DNA from: Ectobius pallidus
Lineage: Eukaryota > Arthropoda > Insecta > Blattodea > Ectobiidae
NCBI GenBank assembly: GCA_964059195.1
Contig: CAXKWD010000003.1
Location: forward strand, 21,620,606 to 21,684,605
Direction of reading: 5' to 3'
DNA length: 64,000 nt
The notes below the pieces were generated by a model. That model searched no databases. It was not told the DNA's origin and saw nothing but the letters and a program-made list of their open reading frames with translations. Within the stretch, counting starts at the first letter, position 1; the number at the start of each line of letters is the position of its first letter. Both the position numbers and the translations under genes were made by a program. Shown here piece by piece: positions 21,101-31,307 of this stretch.

Positions 21101-24100
21101 CTGTATCAATCGTGAAAATGAGTTAGTTAAGCCTACTACTGGATGGACCTGGTTTGGTTGAGGTACGAAAGGAAGGTAATTTCAATCGATGTTACAGTAC
21201 AGTATTTGCAAAGATATGTACCATCCTTCATTATTCAAACAGATCCCACCTGTCTCTCGTTATTATGTTCAATTAGATTTTGGCCTAGATACTGAAAATG
21301 TGATACATTACGCTGATCTCCATCTTGGAAAGAAAACCACGGTTTCCTCACTTTATAGCTACTTCAAAGCTGGTAAACATTTTACAGCGGTCAAGGTGGA
21401 AAGCGAAACTTAACTGCCGTATTCTGAATACTGAGGTTCGTGCACTCAGGCATAAGTGACAAGGCAGCTGGTTAAGTTAATTCAAATTAAAACACTGGAT
21501 GAAACTGAATCCATTTTACAAGTTTGGTGAATGCATGAACTGTGATTTTAGATTGTGCTAAACAAATTATCCTTTTGACAATGCTACAGAGATAAATGGA
21601 TAGATAAATTATTTGTTGAACGTGAGGATACATGTATGACATTGTCAATATAAATAAACACACATCAATAAAACAGCTGTTAGATAAAAAAGCTACAAAA
21701 GTTAACATATTCATCTAAGTCATGAAAAAGAAATTCAGGAATAAGAGATTCCTAACATACGATTTAAGACACATACAGAACTATTTTATCTTTACTGAAT
21801 ATAGTAAGGGTAATTAAATCACGGAGGATGAAATGGGCTGGACATGTTGTGTGCATGGGGGAGGAAAGTCATATCTCAAAAGTCTTGACTGGGAGACCCG
21901 AAGGGAAAAGACCACTTGGAAGACCTAGACTAGGTGGGAGGACAATATTAGGATAGATTTAATGGAAGTAGGATTTGCAAGGGATGATTGGATAGACTTA
22001 GCACAGAATAGGGTTGAATGGCAGGCTCAGCTAAGCGCGGCAATGAACCTTCTGGTTCCATAAAATAGATATTCCTTTAGCTTGCTGAGGAATCGTCTAT
22101 TGCCATTGAGTAAGTAAGTAAGTATACAGAACTATTTTATTTACGAGCCAATAACGATTGGTTTTTGTGTAACTTCTTTGATGTAGTCCTCAAACTGACT
22201 TCTCTAAATAAACTTGGCCCCCTGTTCCTATAAAGTCGGACGGGCCTAATATAAAATCTTACAGCTTTGGTTGGTGTGCAGCCATCCTAAAGTGTATGTT
22301 CCTGTTAAATGAATCATGTATCATAATTAAAATATTTCATTTTCATCAGATAAGGGTTATAATATTAAATACTTAATAAAGTTCCACCTTAACCCTTAAC
22401 ACATCATGTATCGACATACCTCTCCTTCGTGTCCTCCACTGGCAAAAAATAATACTCATCATCTTCAGGCAGAGTGTGGATTGTAGGCATTGCTATCTTC
22501 CTGTTCAGGTACAGTCTTTCAGAAGTCATGAAGTGATGAGAAGGAAAGTGACGATGACATATGAACTTGTATGCATAATATTCAGGTTCCATTGGATTTT
22601 TAAAATACCGAGTCCATTGTTTTATGCTGAAATTAATAAAAATAAAACATATTACAATTTGGTTAGCAAAATATGTCACAAAATCATAAATATCAAATAA
22701 ATATTTATTCAAAAGAACCACCCAAATTTCTAAACTGTGACACCTCAGTAGGCCATAAGCGTAACCAGGCCGACCATATGGGGGGGGGGAGGTTATAACA
22801 TCCGGGGGGTATGGAATACCCACCAGGGAGGGGGTGTTCGGGGGTCCTCCCCCGGAGGGCGGAAAACCATATATGGCATGCCAGTCCACATCCTCGAAGG
22901 CAAAAACCCATATTGAATGGGTTCTCTGACCGACTTACAATGTGACCGGCTCTTCTCACATATGAAGTACATAAAATCTTCAACAGATGACAGGGGAATC
23001 TTCTCAGCACCACTCTGACTTGGGAATTCCCTTATTCAAGTGCTCAGAATAATTTGACTAGAGGATTTCACTGGCCGTGCTTATCTAGTCAATAGCATGC
23101 TCTTTTTGTTCCGTGTTTTCCCCATTATTTTCAGTAAAATGGCTAGAAGAAAGCGTCTTACAGGTTCTGAAACTGAAGAATTAATTATTCAAAGTGATAG
23201 TGAAGAGTCAGAATTATCATTTAGCGATAGTAAGGGATGTTTTTCCAAGAGCACTACTGGCAGTGTTAGTGAGTGAGAGCGACGTAAGTGATGCACCAAG
23301 CTGAAGGAAGTGAGTAATTTCGATGCAGACCCATCATCTACTATTACAATATACAATACAATATCCAGCAAGGGCCAGTTCTGCCTTCTGATTTTTATCA
23401 AGATCCTGATCCAATTGAAAATCATCAGGGCTGTCGCGTGGGCAGGGAGACCGGGGCGATTGCCCCGGGCGCCGCGACCAGGGGGGCGCAAAAATAAAAC
23501 AAAATTTGAAATAATATATTAGATGTAACTTACATAACGTATTTTTAAATTAAAGTATAACTGAATTTTGAATATTACGTTGTTTGTATTAATTGAACAA
23601 ATAAATATTTGACACCAATAACTTGATATTTTCTAAGTTACCCCAAAATAAATATTTTCTCAAAATTGAACAGCTGGATTTGCTTGTATACTGTTAATAA
23701 TAATAACCTATTAATAATGCGTGTTTAACCCCATTATGTTTATATGTATTTGATAGTGTCGCGTCACGTCGCTCGCTGTGTGTTTGTGTTTGAATCCTTA
23801 CAGATAGGTGGAATGTCGGGTGGGTGCACGTGGGATTGAGTTTTTCTTTTGGGAGGGGGCGCCTGACGAAATCTTGCCCCGGGCGCCAAAAAATCACGCG
23901 ACGGCCCTGAAAATCATAGCCTACTCTAGGCCAATGTAAACTTATAATGCACTCAGGGAGACTTGTGCCATTTCCGCATAAACATTTTAACGCTAAATAA
24001 TAAAAATTGTTTCTGGAGCAGAATTCAGCAGAAATCCAAAGTACATGTTGTTTTTATGCATGAATGCATGATTTAAGTTACTTTCAAATGGTTTTTCATT

Positions 24101-27100
24101 ACTTTATTTTTTGTTTCAAAATTCCTTCAGCCATAAAACATCGCCGCCCATGAAGGGTTAAATCCAGAGGCAGCTTACATTCGAGTAATATGGTATATTA
24201 ATTTTGTGATATTTCTCTTTTAAGAATTTTCATTTCATATTAGTAAAAATGCTTAATGATATGTGATGATTCATTTAGTTTCACATTTTTCAGCTAATTA
24301 TAGGTTCAAAGACAAAGGCAAAAGTTTCCAGATGAAAAAATCTCAACATTGGCTCTCCAGGAGAGAAGTTAATCTGTACGTCCAAAGTCTGAGACTGTCA
24401 TTAAAATTGTACATGGATTGATGAAATTATGAATTGTACATTGTATGAGGTGTTACCTGAAAATTGCTAAAATTCATAAGTAGCGTGCAACCAAGTGGTA
24501 GTAGGTGACATTTTATACATCTCTTGTGATTAAGTGTGCCAAATGGCTTCGTTCTGAGTGACTGCATTTAATGTTTGTGTTTTTATATTGTTGCGTGTTG
24601 CTTACATTGCAATTTTTACAATGATGGACGTGAAGGAGCAGTGCATCTGCATATAGTTTTGTTTTGAAACTGTGAGAATACTGCTGCAGAAACGCACGAG
24701 ATGTTAAAGCAAGCATTTGGAGACAATGCTCTAGGCCAGACTCAAACCCATGAGTGGATCAAGCGGTATAAAAATGGTCGAACATCGGTTGATGAAGATA
24801 ATTAGACTAGACTGTATTCAACTGGCATTACACCCGAAAATATCGCTCTATTTGAGCTGTGATCTTGCAAGATTGAAAATGTCTGCACTGAAGTTGGGCG
24901 ATCGTATGGGACATCCCAGAGGATTTTGTTTGATGAACTCAACATAAGAAGGAAGTTTGTTCTGCGACTACTGAGTGCTAGCAGAATAAGCATCAGAGAT
25001 GTTCAGAATCAGCTTCATGATGACCTAGGTTTCCTTTCCAAGGTTGTCACAGGTTTTCCCGAGTTATAAACAAAATTTTACGCAAACACATTGCATCCCT
25101 CATATGTAACTGTGAAATAGAAATGTAAGAAAAATGCAACAATGGAAAAACGATTACAAATATTGAATGCTTATGCTCAGAACAAAGTTGCCTGGTACAA
25201 AGACTTATAAGGGAGCATTCACCCCGAAGTAGCGTAGCAAGCGAGTCGCAATAGTTGGATGCAGGTTGTGCGCTACTCATTTTAAATCCCAAATAAACAA
25301 GTTCAAGTCTTCATACCGAAGTGGCATGGCAATAATGAATCTCGCAGAGTGCGACATTCATTTCTTCAGATAGATCTGGACTTATTTTATGCAACGCTAC
25401 TGGGGATGACGCATGCGTACAATTGCCTTTTCAGCTGTTTTCTAATTATTAAGAAAATTATACACATATTTGCTTGTGTAGTGGTAGATTATGGCAAAGA
25501 TGTCATGAAAACTGCTGGAAAGAGAGCTACAATTTGTACATGTGTTGGCTATACGATATGGCAATCGAAACTAGTAGGAAAAAACCTTGGATTAAAATTG
25601 CTGAAACTATATCCTCTTTAGGTAAATTACATTATTTTAAATGGGGTTCTCAATAGTTCGAGTGAAAATATGTAATTTACGTTAAACTGCAGATCGCATT
25701 TGCTACTTTGGTATGAATGCAAAACTGTGAACCATGCAACTCGATGTGCAGACTGCATCCAGGTAGTGCGATTCGCATGCTATGCTACTTCGGTGTGAAT
25801 GCTCAATAAGAGATGTATGAAGTATCACTGTAGTCCACAGCAAAGAACTTCCCTGCGGGGTGCACTGGTTTTTAGAGGGGTGAGAGGAGATGTAGAGGAG
25901 GAGGAGGTGAATGCTACCATAACAGTTGACTAGACAGTTTCTTATTGGTTGCCTGTGCATGTGATTGTTTTTACCACTTGCACTGAGATTCTTTATTACC
26001 GGTAACAAAGTAAAAAACATTTGGCCTGTAATATAATATATATGTAATATAATATACAGTAATAAATGTAATGTATTTTTATTTTATATAATGCTGGGCC
26101 AAATCATAATTTTCAGTTCTTGAAGGAGAATGTTTTCATGTCAGATGGTGAGGTATATTGCAATTTTACAATAGCACGGCAAGGTTTTGACTCGTAACGT
26201 AAGTCACATTCTTTGCTTTGGGCAACAGTAGCTGCATTTTCTCGTACTTCCAGTGGGTCGTGCACCACTTATGCATTTCACGAACTTTTGGGTAGCACCT
26301 TCCCTATATTAACATATACATGTACAAACTGTTCAAGCATGTTCAGCTAACATATAAATATTTCAAGCATTATACCATCAATACATACCGGTCTTTGCCT
26401 CGAGGAAAATGAAAGAGCCTGACTCTTCGATCTGCACCATCAGCACCGCATTCCGGTATGATACATTTGGATAATGTGTTCATGTTCCACACTCTTGCCT
26501 GCACAGACAACAACAGACTATTTAAATATTCATAAAGGCTTAGGGTTACTGCAAATGATTCATCAGATTTTAAAACAATGCGTTTCCAAAATATTAAGCA
26601 TAACATAATGGTTGTTGACAGATATTTTTTAAAAACCTGGAAATTTCAAACTTTTCACCGTAACACTACACATTTTTTAATGTCAAATTACACACAAGCA
26701 ACAGTAGTCAAATTATGACCATATATTTAACAGTATTTCTCTGTTAACACCAAGGAAAGCAGAGGTGATGCATTCCTGCATTTTTACCATTCTTGTTGGC
26801 AGCTGGGGTAGGTTAAAAGCATTCTTAACAAACAAACCACCATAGAAAGAAGTAACAGAGTGTGAAGTCAGGAGACCTTGGTGGTCGAGAGTTACTTCAA
26901 ACTCAACCCACATATACTGCAAACGATGGGCGTCAATATTGTTAAATGACAAAATTTCAGAACTGTAATAATGAATAAATACCTAGTAAGTTATATCTGA
27001 AGACTCAAGTTTTTCCTGCTTTGGTATTATTTTGCAACTGCAGTTCTAAATAGTTCAATGTTGTGTAGGGTCATGATGAAAACTTCGGCACTCGAAATTC

Positions 27101-29049
27101 TTTCCAAGTATCAGCTATTATTTTGAAATAACAAACAAACAAACAAACAAACAAACAAACATGCTCATACACAGCTTCACTTTGGTATAAATTCGTCAGT
27201 GCTTTGTGTGAGCTTTTAACTACAATATTCATTGACTTCACTGTGTTATTCCCATTATTAAACTATAAATAAAAATTTAAAAAAAAAAAACAGTATTCTG
27301 AAATCTGACCAGGCCTACTGGTAGTAATCTTGTACAATAATCCATTTCATTAATAAAAGGGAAATAATGCTGTTAGTTTGGTGTCTTAGATTTACATCAC
27401 ATAATTAAAATCCTACCCCAAAAAAAGAGGTTTCCTGGGCAAAATCATGAACCATTTCACATCCTTTTATTTCCTGATACTTTAATCAAGGAGGCAATGG
27501 GCTAATCTACTCACTAGGGATGGGATATTAAAAGCAAAATGTTGATATGAATATCAGTACGAAAATATCATTATTTGATAATACTGAAAGTTTTACAAAG
27601 AAAAATGTTTGTTCCTAGAGCACTCAGAAATCGTTAACACATAGGTCACGCATACATACATTGACAAGATGTATGGAAACTGACATTATGCACTTGCGTG
27701 AACTACCTTATATGTTCATGGTTTCGGAATGCTCTAGGAACAAACCTACTGTCATTTAATGCAAATTTGTACCCTATAGCAATTTAGGTAATGGTTTGTC
27801 ATCACTGCTTGTTGTTACTTCTAACAAGGAAGTGTAACTGAAACGTCCTTGTGGCAGCAAAACTCAAACTGATGACCAGAAATGCTGAAAGCCAGTGTAA
27901 CTTAATTAAACGTTGATAGCTGTCAATTCAATATGTTACACTTATGTTTAAATTTTATTAATTTTTAACTAGATATTGCCTAAAATGTTGATTTTGCCCA
28001 TTTTTATAAATAAATATGTTATAAGCTCTGAGCTTACATCACGAGGAATAAAAGACAGAGTTAGCAGAGAACCTGCTGGGTTATTCTAGATCAGCATTTC
28101 TGAAGAAATGGTGCAGATGGTCCTCAGACATAATTTAAAAATATCATAAAGCAAGTGGAAAGTAAAGCAGTACAATTTTTTCACATATTTCGTTATAATG
28201 ACCTATAATTAATACCCCAAATATTAAGAATATAGCCTAGGCCTTCTTTTAAAAATGGGATGTAAAATTAGGGGTCCGTAAACTTTTTCAGACATTTTAG
28301 AGGTCCTCGGGTTCAAAAAGGTTGAGAAACGCTGTTCTAGATATTACATAACAGTGTCAGAAGTATATGACGTCACTAGAACTACACGTAAGCAAGTGAT
28401 GTAACTAGAAAAAATGTATCAAACTCCTAATCCTGCCTCACTATATTCACTACATTCAAATGCAAGACACTGAAATATAAAGGTGGTGTAGCGATGTTCA
28501 TTTTTAAATTGTTACAACAGCCAATATAAAATTAAATTAATTAATTAAATTAAACAAGATTAACTTACCCTGTCTGACTTCAATGATTCTGTTCTTACAA
28601 TTTTAATTTTCTTTATAGCCTGTTCAGTCTGAAGGTCATCAGGCACTGTAATAAAACAACAGAACATCTTAGCAAAACTATGAAGACCAATGTGGAATTT
28701 TCAAGAAGACCTAACAACGTTAAACTTAATTTTGAGGTTATAAACAGAGCAATGTTGATCCATCAGCTGATTAGAACTCATCCCAGTGATGCCAACTTAA
28801 AATCCTAAATGTATCAAACTTGTACTACCAACTGTCTTTTCCTCAGACCAATTTGTCTCTTTAATTATTGAATGACTCTCGTAACGAGTACAGGGACAGT
28901 AATATTAACATTTAAAACACTTAAAAAAACAGTTAATACTTACAGCATTGCTCATTATCATCATCCATGGTTTGAAATATTTCTTGGTCAGTGTCGCAAA
29001 AGTCTGTATTTTCCACTTTAACAGACTCGAACAAAGGATCCCTTGACAT
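7707..29049 (-). CDS. THAP-ZAD-C2H2 zinc-finger protein (gene 1, 7 exons)
   Basis: Exons in order: 28944-29049, 28569-28645, 26389-26498, 22420-22626, 18348-18391, 15854-16059, 7707-9137. All joins keep frame and use GT-AG, giving 726 residues. Residues 73-147 form a THAP domain: C73, C78, C121 and H124 as the zinc ligands, FHFP at 90-93, W102, and AMPTI at 143-147. Residues about 222-290 form a ZAD: C222, C225, C262 and C265. Ten C2H2 fingers follow in the last exon. Family knowledge says THAP and C2H2 domains bind DNA and ZAD mediates dimerisation, so this is probably a nuclear, sequence-specific transcription or chromatin factor. An acceptor just before the first ATG (TTTTAG, GTGAA, ATG) implies an upstream non-coding exon. 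The first 61 residues are acidic with no known domain. Assignment of domains is strong; the target and role are unknown. Confidence 0.85.
9421..10077 (+). mobile_element. Helitron-like element, tandem unit 1
   Basis: Begins TCTATATTAATAAAAGGAAG directly after an A and ends near GCCGCGGGCACATGTTA, a degenerate form of the family's CTAG terminus with a small GC hairpin. It is non-autonomous and non-coding. The same family recurs at 10078-10705, 13437-14001 and 61945-62162. Confidence 0.65.
10078..10705 (+). mobile_element. Helitron-like element, tandem unit 2
   Basis: Head-to-tail neighbour of unit 1. Starts TCTTATAATAATAAAAGGAC and ends GCAGGCACATGCTAG followed by T, the expected CTRR end and A/T-type target. 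The pair arose by tandem insertion or by read-through of the first terminus. Confidence 0.7.
11420..11735 (-). repeat. tRNA-related SINE
   Basis: On the minus strand ATAGCTCAGTTGGTAAGAGC and GGTTCAAATCC form A and B boxes (about 11467-11545). A second tRNA-like piece (GGTGGCCGAGATGG with GGGTTCAAACCC) lies at 11685-11730. The body between resembles 54300-54430. Confidence 0.65.
12151..13124. mobile_element. hAT-type element
   Basis: 974 bp with ends CAGTGGCGTAGCGTGAGG and, in reverse, CAGTGGCGTAGCTTGACAT. Flanked by an exact 8-bp duplication CATATTAC (12143-12150 and 13125-13132). No transposase is visible, so it is non-autonomous. It includes an (AAT)n tract near 12925-12945. Confidence 0.9.
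13437..14001 (-). mobile_element. Helitron-like element
   Basis: On the minus strand it begins TCTATATTAATAAAAGGAAG and ends GGGCACATGCTAG, the same family as 9421-10705. It interrupts the left arm of the Penelope-like palindrome, so it inserted after that duplication formed. Confidence 0.75.
14002..14991. mobile_element. Penelope-like 3' ends in head-to-head inversion
   Basis: The minus strand of 14039-14370 and the plus strand of 14372-14690 encode the same GIY-YIG end: TRWKEHFR, EKS/FAVAAHVFNSD, ILKNLHHPIQLTVWE and WKLVKPQQHHQVVQYGSL. The arms mirror each other around about 14371, and the flanks (ACTAGTAACC and GGTTACTAGT) continue the symmetry. Both frames are degraded. Inverted partial copies are a known habit of Penelope-like elements. 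Confidence 0.8.
15854..16059 (-). CDS. Gene 1 exon 6: ZAD N-half (cassette A)
   Basis: 206 bases, acceptor ATTCACAG and donor GTAAGT. It encodes an acidic lead and DLPHVWCRLCAYPNNEFKQ then GWLEMLKEIIPYS, the first zinc-ligand pair and helix of the ZAD. It enters after one base of a split codon and ends in phase 0 to meet AEVDD in exon 7. Confidence 0.88.
16321..17022 (-). mobile_element. mariner element, internally deleted
   Basis: The ends CAAGGGTGGATCGAAAAGTA and, in reverse, CGAGGGTGGATCAAGAAGCA are inverted repeats flanked by TA on both sides. The minus strand encodes a piece of mariner transposase: VYGDIYMDRSSVSTWCAFFK and CDAPRSGWPATV, the second helix-turn-helix. At 702 bp it lacks the catalytic DD34D part of a usual 1.3-kb element. 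Confidence 0.88.
17023..18347. other. Intron sequence without a recognisable element
   Basis: Part of the intron between gene 1 exons 5 and 6. Short open frames have no domains. Nothing further seen. Confidence 0.5.
18348..18391 (-). CDS. Gene 1 exon 5: short linker exon
   Basis: A 44-base exon (CDDAFPRPVVLADN) with acceptor TTTTTCAG and donor GTAAGT. Its phases exactly bridge exon 4 (phase 2 end) and either ZAD N-half exon (phase 1 end). It carries no domain and is the pivotal splice donor for any cassette choice. Confidence 0.75.
18545..19020. mobile_element. Jockey-type non-LTR element, twin-primed
   Basis: The minus strand of 18553-18756 encodes an endonuclease piece: GGDYNAKHQYWGSRLNTTRG, STGEPTYWPTD and IPDLLDFF. 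The plus strand from about 18775 encodes the very end of the same protein class: RLANAPWYVSNATLHHDLD and IPTIKEEIS. So the 5' part is inverted relative to the 3' part and most of the reverse transcriptase is missing. This order is exactly what twin priming during integration produces. Confidence 0.8.
19046..19796. mobile_element. pogo/Tc1-type element
   Basis: Near-perfect ends CAGTCGGTCAAATAAAAAAC and its complement are flanked by TA on both sides. 751 bp. The minus strand of the TA-to-TA interval has no full transposase. A plus-strand-like frame fragment (EAARRFHIS) near 19340-19370 suggests a helix-turn-helix remnant. Confidence 0.78.
19797..21800. other. Intron sequence, no gene seen
   Basis: Between gene 1 exons 4 and 5. 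It contains a short imperfect palindrome near 21005-21060 (AAAAGGGAATAT mirrored by ATATTCCTTTTT) and a TA repeat near 20878-20890. No domain-bearing frame. Confidence 0.5.
21800..22135 (+). mobile_element. Non-LTR retrotransposon, 3' end
   Basis: Plus-strand frames read RRMKWAGHVVCMGEE, KVLTGRPEGKRPLGRPRL and similar, the terminal block of many LINE proteins, broken by stops. The 3' end is a (TAAG)n tail at about 22108-22125. 5'-truncated, inactive. Confidence 0.75.
22420..22626 (-). CDS. Gene 1 exon 4: THAP domain, second part
   Basis: Acceptor TTTCAG and donor GTATGT. Encodes IKQWTRYFKNP, FICHRHFPSHHF and IAMPTIHTLPEDDEYY: the invariant Trp, the Cys-x2-His ligand pair and the closing AVPTI-like box of THAP. 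An acidic stretch follows. Confidence 0.9.
22744..22905. repeat. GC-rich G-run segment
   Basis: A conspicuous patch of G runs (ATGGGGGGGGGGAGG, CCGGGGGGTATGG, GGAGGGGGTGTTCGGGGG) in AT-rich surroundings, just upstream of exon 4 of gene 1. The origin is unknown, probably an old repeat. Several runs could form G-quadruplexes. Confidence 0.55.
23139..24161 (+). mobile_element. piggyBac-like remnant interrupted by a hAT MITE
   Basis: From 23139 the plus strand reads MARRKRLTGSETEELI followed by an acidic SDSEESELSFSDS stretch, like the N-terminus of piggyBac-type transposases, then stops. The right end CCATGAAGGG followed by TTAA (24158-24161) fits the TTAA target. The left end is not identified. 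It is split by the MITE at 23426-23909. Confidence 0.5.
23426..23909. mobile_element. hAT-type MITE
   Basis: 484 bp with ends CAGGGCTGTCGCGTG and, in reverse, CAGGGCCGTCGCGTG. Exact 8-bp duplication AAAATCAT at 23418-23425 and 23910-23917. The subterminal parts are GC-rich (CCCCGGGCGCC on both sides). Confidence 0.92.
24444..25210 (+). mobile_element. mariner transposase remnant
   Basis: The plus strand encodes HEMLKQAFGDNALGQTQTHE, WIKRYKNGRTSVDED and then GITPENIA and DPRRILFDELNIRRK with shifts, matching the N-terminal DNA-binding half of mariner transposase. It carries stops and frameshifts. The right half is missing, replaced by the element starting at about 25211. Confidence 0.7.
25211..25803. 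mobile_element. TIR transposon, class uncertain
   Basis: GAGCATTCACCCCGAAGTAG at the left and, in reverse, GAGCATTCACACCGAAGTAG at the right. About 590 bp. The flanks share AATAAG/TATAAG but no clean duplication, so the superfamily is unsettled. A small internal frame (25349-25621) has no recognisable domain. Confidence 0.6.
26389..26498 (-). CDS. Gene 1 exon 3: THAP domain, first part
   Basis: Acceptor GTCTGTGCAG and donor GTATGT. Encodes SKCIIPECGADGADRRVRL then FHFPRGKD, the first zinc-ligand pair and FHxFP motif. A Met (residue 67) lies six residues before the first ligand, so an alternative start here would give a protein beginning directly with THAP, as in many THAP proteins. Confidence 0.88.
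27130..27161. repeat. (CAAA)n microsatellite
   Basis: About eight perfect CAAA units. Confidence 0.9.
27608..27750. mobile_element. Short foldback MITE
   Basis: TTTGTTCCTAGAGCACTC at the left is mirrored by GAATGCTCTAGGAACAAA at the right, and the similarity continues inward, so most of the 140 bp can fold into a hairpin. No clear target duplication. Confidence 0.65.
28092..28334. mobile_element. hAT-type MITE
   Basis: 243 bp, ends CAGCATTTCTGAAG and, in reverse, CAGCGTTTCTCAACC. Exact 8-bp duplication TTCTAGAT at 28084-28091 and 28335-28342. Sits in the intron between gene 1 exons 2 and 3. Confidence 0.88.
28569..28645 (-). CDS. Gene 1 exon 2
   Basis: 77 bases with acceptor TTATTACAG and donor GTAAGT. 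It encodes PDDLQTEQAIKKIKIVRTE and LKSDR. No domain recognised; a charged linker. Ends in phase 0, matching exon 3. Confidence 0.75.
28944..29049 (-). CDS. Gene 1 exon 1 (first coding)
   Basis: Starts MSRDPLFESVKVENTDFCD. Such short acidic VKxE leaders are common at the start of insect zinc-finger proteins. The exon extends to 29054, with an acceptor TTTTAG upstream, so at least one 5' non-coding exon is expected. Donor GTAAGT at 28943. Confidence 0.75.
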
Positions 29050-29054
29050 TTCAC

Positions 29055-30530
29055 CTAAAATCAGATTAGATCTTATTACTGCTAATGATGTTTCTTGCAA
29101 AACTTTTAGTATTTATTATGCCATTAACAGCAGTAAATGAACCAATAAAATTGTTGATGCAACCAACTCTTATTAATTTCAAGTTACAATCTTGATTCGG
29201 CTAAATGTAATTCTCAGTTAGTGGCTAGGCTGTATAGCCTAATGCATTCCTTCTTAGAAAACGCAGGAAACCCTGGAACACACTTGCAAAATGACCCACT
29301 CCACATAGCTTAAATTTCACAAGGACAGGAAGAGCAACCTGCTGTTTCTTGAAAAAGTAACATTGTTGTGCCGAATCTAAGGAAAATGAGCATCTTAACT
29401 TGAGGTTTTCTTACACCACCTATGAAATATATGCGCTTTAATGGGGGAACCTCTTAAATGAGAGCCTTTTAGCCGTAGAATTTTACAAATTTTATTTTCA
29501 TAGAGAGAAATTCAAGGGACTGGAGAAAGACCAGCAACTTAGCCCTGCAGGTGGTAGCAGGTAGTCGACTGGTGTCCTTTCCAGCTGGTGCAAACCTTTA
29601 AGCCACTTTTAGAAATTCTGGAAGAGAAATTTTATCCTCAGTAGAGGGTGGAGTACAAGGTCACTGATCAATGTGATTGTTCCATCTTTCTTCTTTCTCT
29701 CTTTTTGCTCTCTTTCCTCCCGCTTTCCATCTTTGTGTGACTGAACTTTCTACGACGTATGCTAGGCAATGTTACAGTAACCAGTCTTTAAAGTTATTTT
29801 TCAATGGTTGGGCAGAAAATAGCCTATGGTCTCCGCTCAACGAAAATCAGTATGTCTCAAAAAGTACAGACTTCACAATCTATGTTGGCTACGTTTCTTA
29901 AAAAGAGAAGAGAAATTGAGGAAAGTGTTGTGTTTGTTACAATATATGTTAAATAATTTCTTCCGTTAGGCTGTGTAAGTGTATAGTTTCAGTTTTTTGC
30001 TTTACATGCAGTTTTCTTAAGATTTCCCTCGATATAACAATAACCCCCTTATAACAATATGATTTGCTAAGGCCCGCAAATATCATTATAAGAAGGTTTT
30101 ACTGTATTAGGTTTGTTTCTGTAGTGGTTTTCAATAGTTAAATGTGTGTGTTAAACTAATTTAGTGCTCGAATTGCGATTTCATAGGAGTCATCTAACAT
30201 ATCTGTGCTGATTTTCAAACTCTGTCACCAATTTGTTTGAAATAAATCACAGAAAAATTGCAATCTCTTAGAAACTGGTAGCACATGCATAATACAGAGC
30301 TTTCTTTGGGAGTCTTTACAGCAATATGTGGCATGCGCTCCCTGCGTTAGCGCTCTCATTTGCCAGTGAACAGGGTCTGCTACAGTTGGCTATTAAAAAT
30401 AGGCTACATGATGAGAAAGTTGGCATATGGTGCGCTGTAACTGGACATAGACTATATAATGTTTCTGTTTATTTACATAGAAGACAATCCATGAAAATGT
30501 ACCTCACACTGACAACAAATTACATTTTTA
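29055..30530. other. Upstream of gene 1 coding start; no element recognised
   Basis: Should contain or precede gene 1's 5' non-coding exon, since an acceptor lies at 29055. I could not place that exon or a promoter. Short frames have no domains. Confidence 0.4.
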
Positions 30531-30531
30531 G

Positions 30532-30835
30532 GTATCAATGTTGACAGTCAACTAAAATGGGACACACACATAGAAAAGTTGTCATCAAGATTATCGAGTA
30601 TTGTTTACCTAATTAAGAACCTGAGATACTGTTTGCTAGCAACACATATGAGAAGTATTTACTATGCATTATTTCAATCGGCTGCCAGATATGGTATTTT
30701 ATGATGGGGAGGCTCAACCAAAATACATGTTCTATTAATACAAAAGAAAGTCCTTGGAATTTTAAAGAAAAGTGACTACAGATCTCATTGCAAACCGATT
30801 TTTATTGAAATTAACATTTTAACTACTGAGAATTT
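30532..30835 (+). mobile_element. Jockey/CR1-type LINE fragment
   Basis: Plus-strand reading GINVDSQLKWDTHIEKLSS, then YYALFQSAARYGIL, stop, WGGSTK and QKKVLGILKKSDYRSHCKP. This is the post-catalytic region of a LINE reverse transcriptase. Stops are present and both ends are missing. Confidence 0.78.
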
Positions 30836-31307
30836 GGGCATACAGTAATAGAACTTTGCACCCCTTGCTGCTCCCCTTTCCACTTGCCACTCGCCTGGCA
30901 GCTTCCACCCCTCTCGGCTTCTTCCCGTGTGCCGCCTGCTCCGCATACCTTATTCATGCCTGTAGCCGTTGCTCAACGCTGGTAATGCATAATTGCAATT
31001 GATATGTCACCTAATATTTCACAATAAAGAAAGCCCCTTGACCTCCACATAAAATTCCACAATTATAAAAACGACCCTTCCAACAAAATAGGCTATTTCA
31101 CAATACAAAAAATACCCTTGTACCATACATAATATTTCATAATTATAAAAAACGTCATATTATAACATAAAATGTGGCTTAATTGATGCAGGAAAATTCC
31201 CTTGTACCAACACTACTTATAGAAACCGATTCTTGCGTTAAAACTTATGAAATCCCCCTAACATAACTCTAATATACAAAAGCTTCCTTCAGTGCTCAAC
31301 ATTCACT

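Noticed and set aside
22404..22889. 161-codon frame as a single protein
   Set aside because: Only the exon 22420-22626 portion is coding (THAP C-half). The upstream part reads through intron and the G-rich repeat.
26713..26952. 79-codon minus-strand frame in a gene 1 intron
   Set aside because: No domain, no acceptor or donor with compatible phase, and exons 2 and 3 already join in phase 0 without it.
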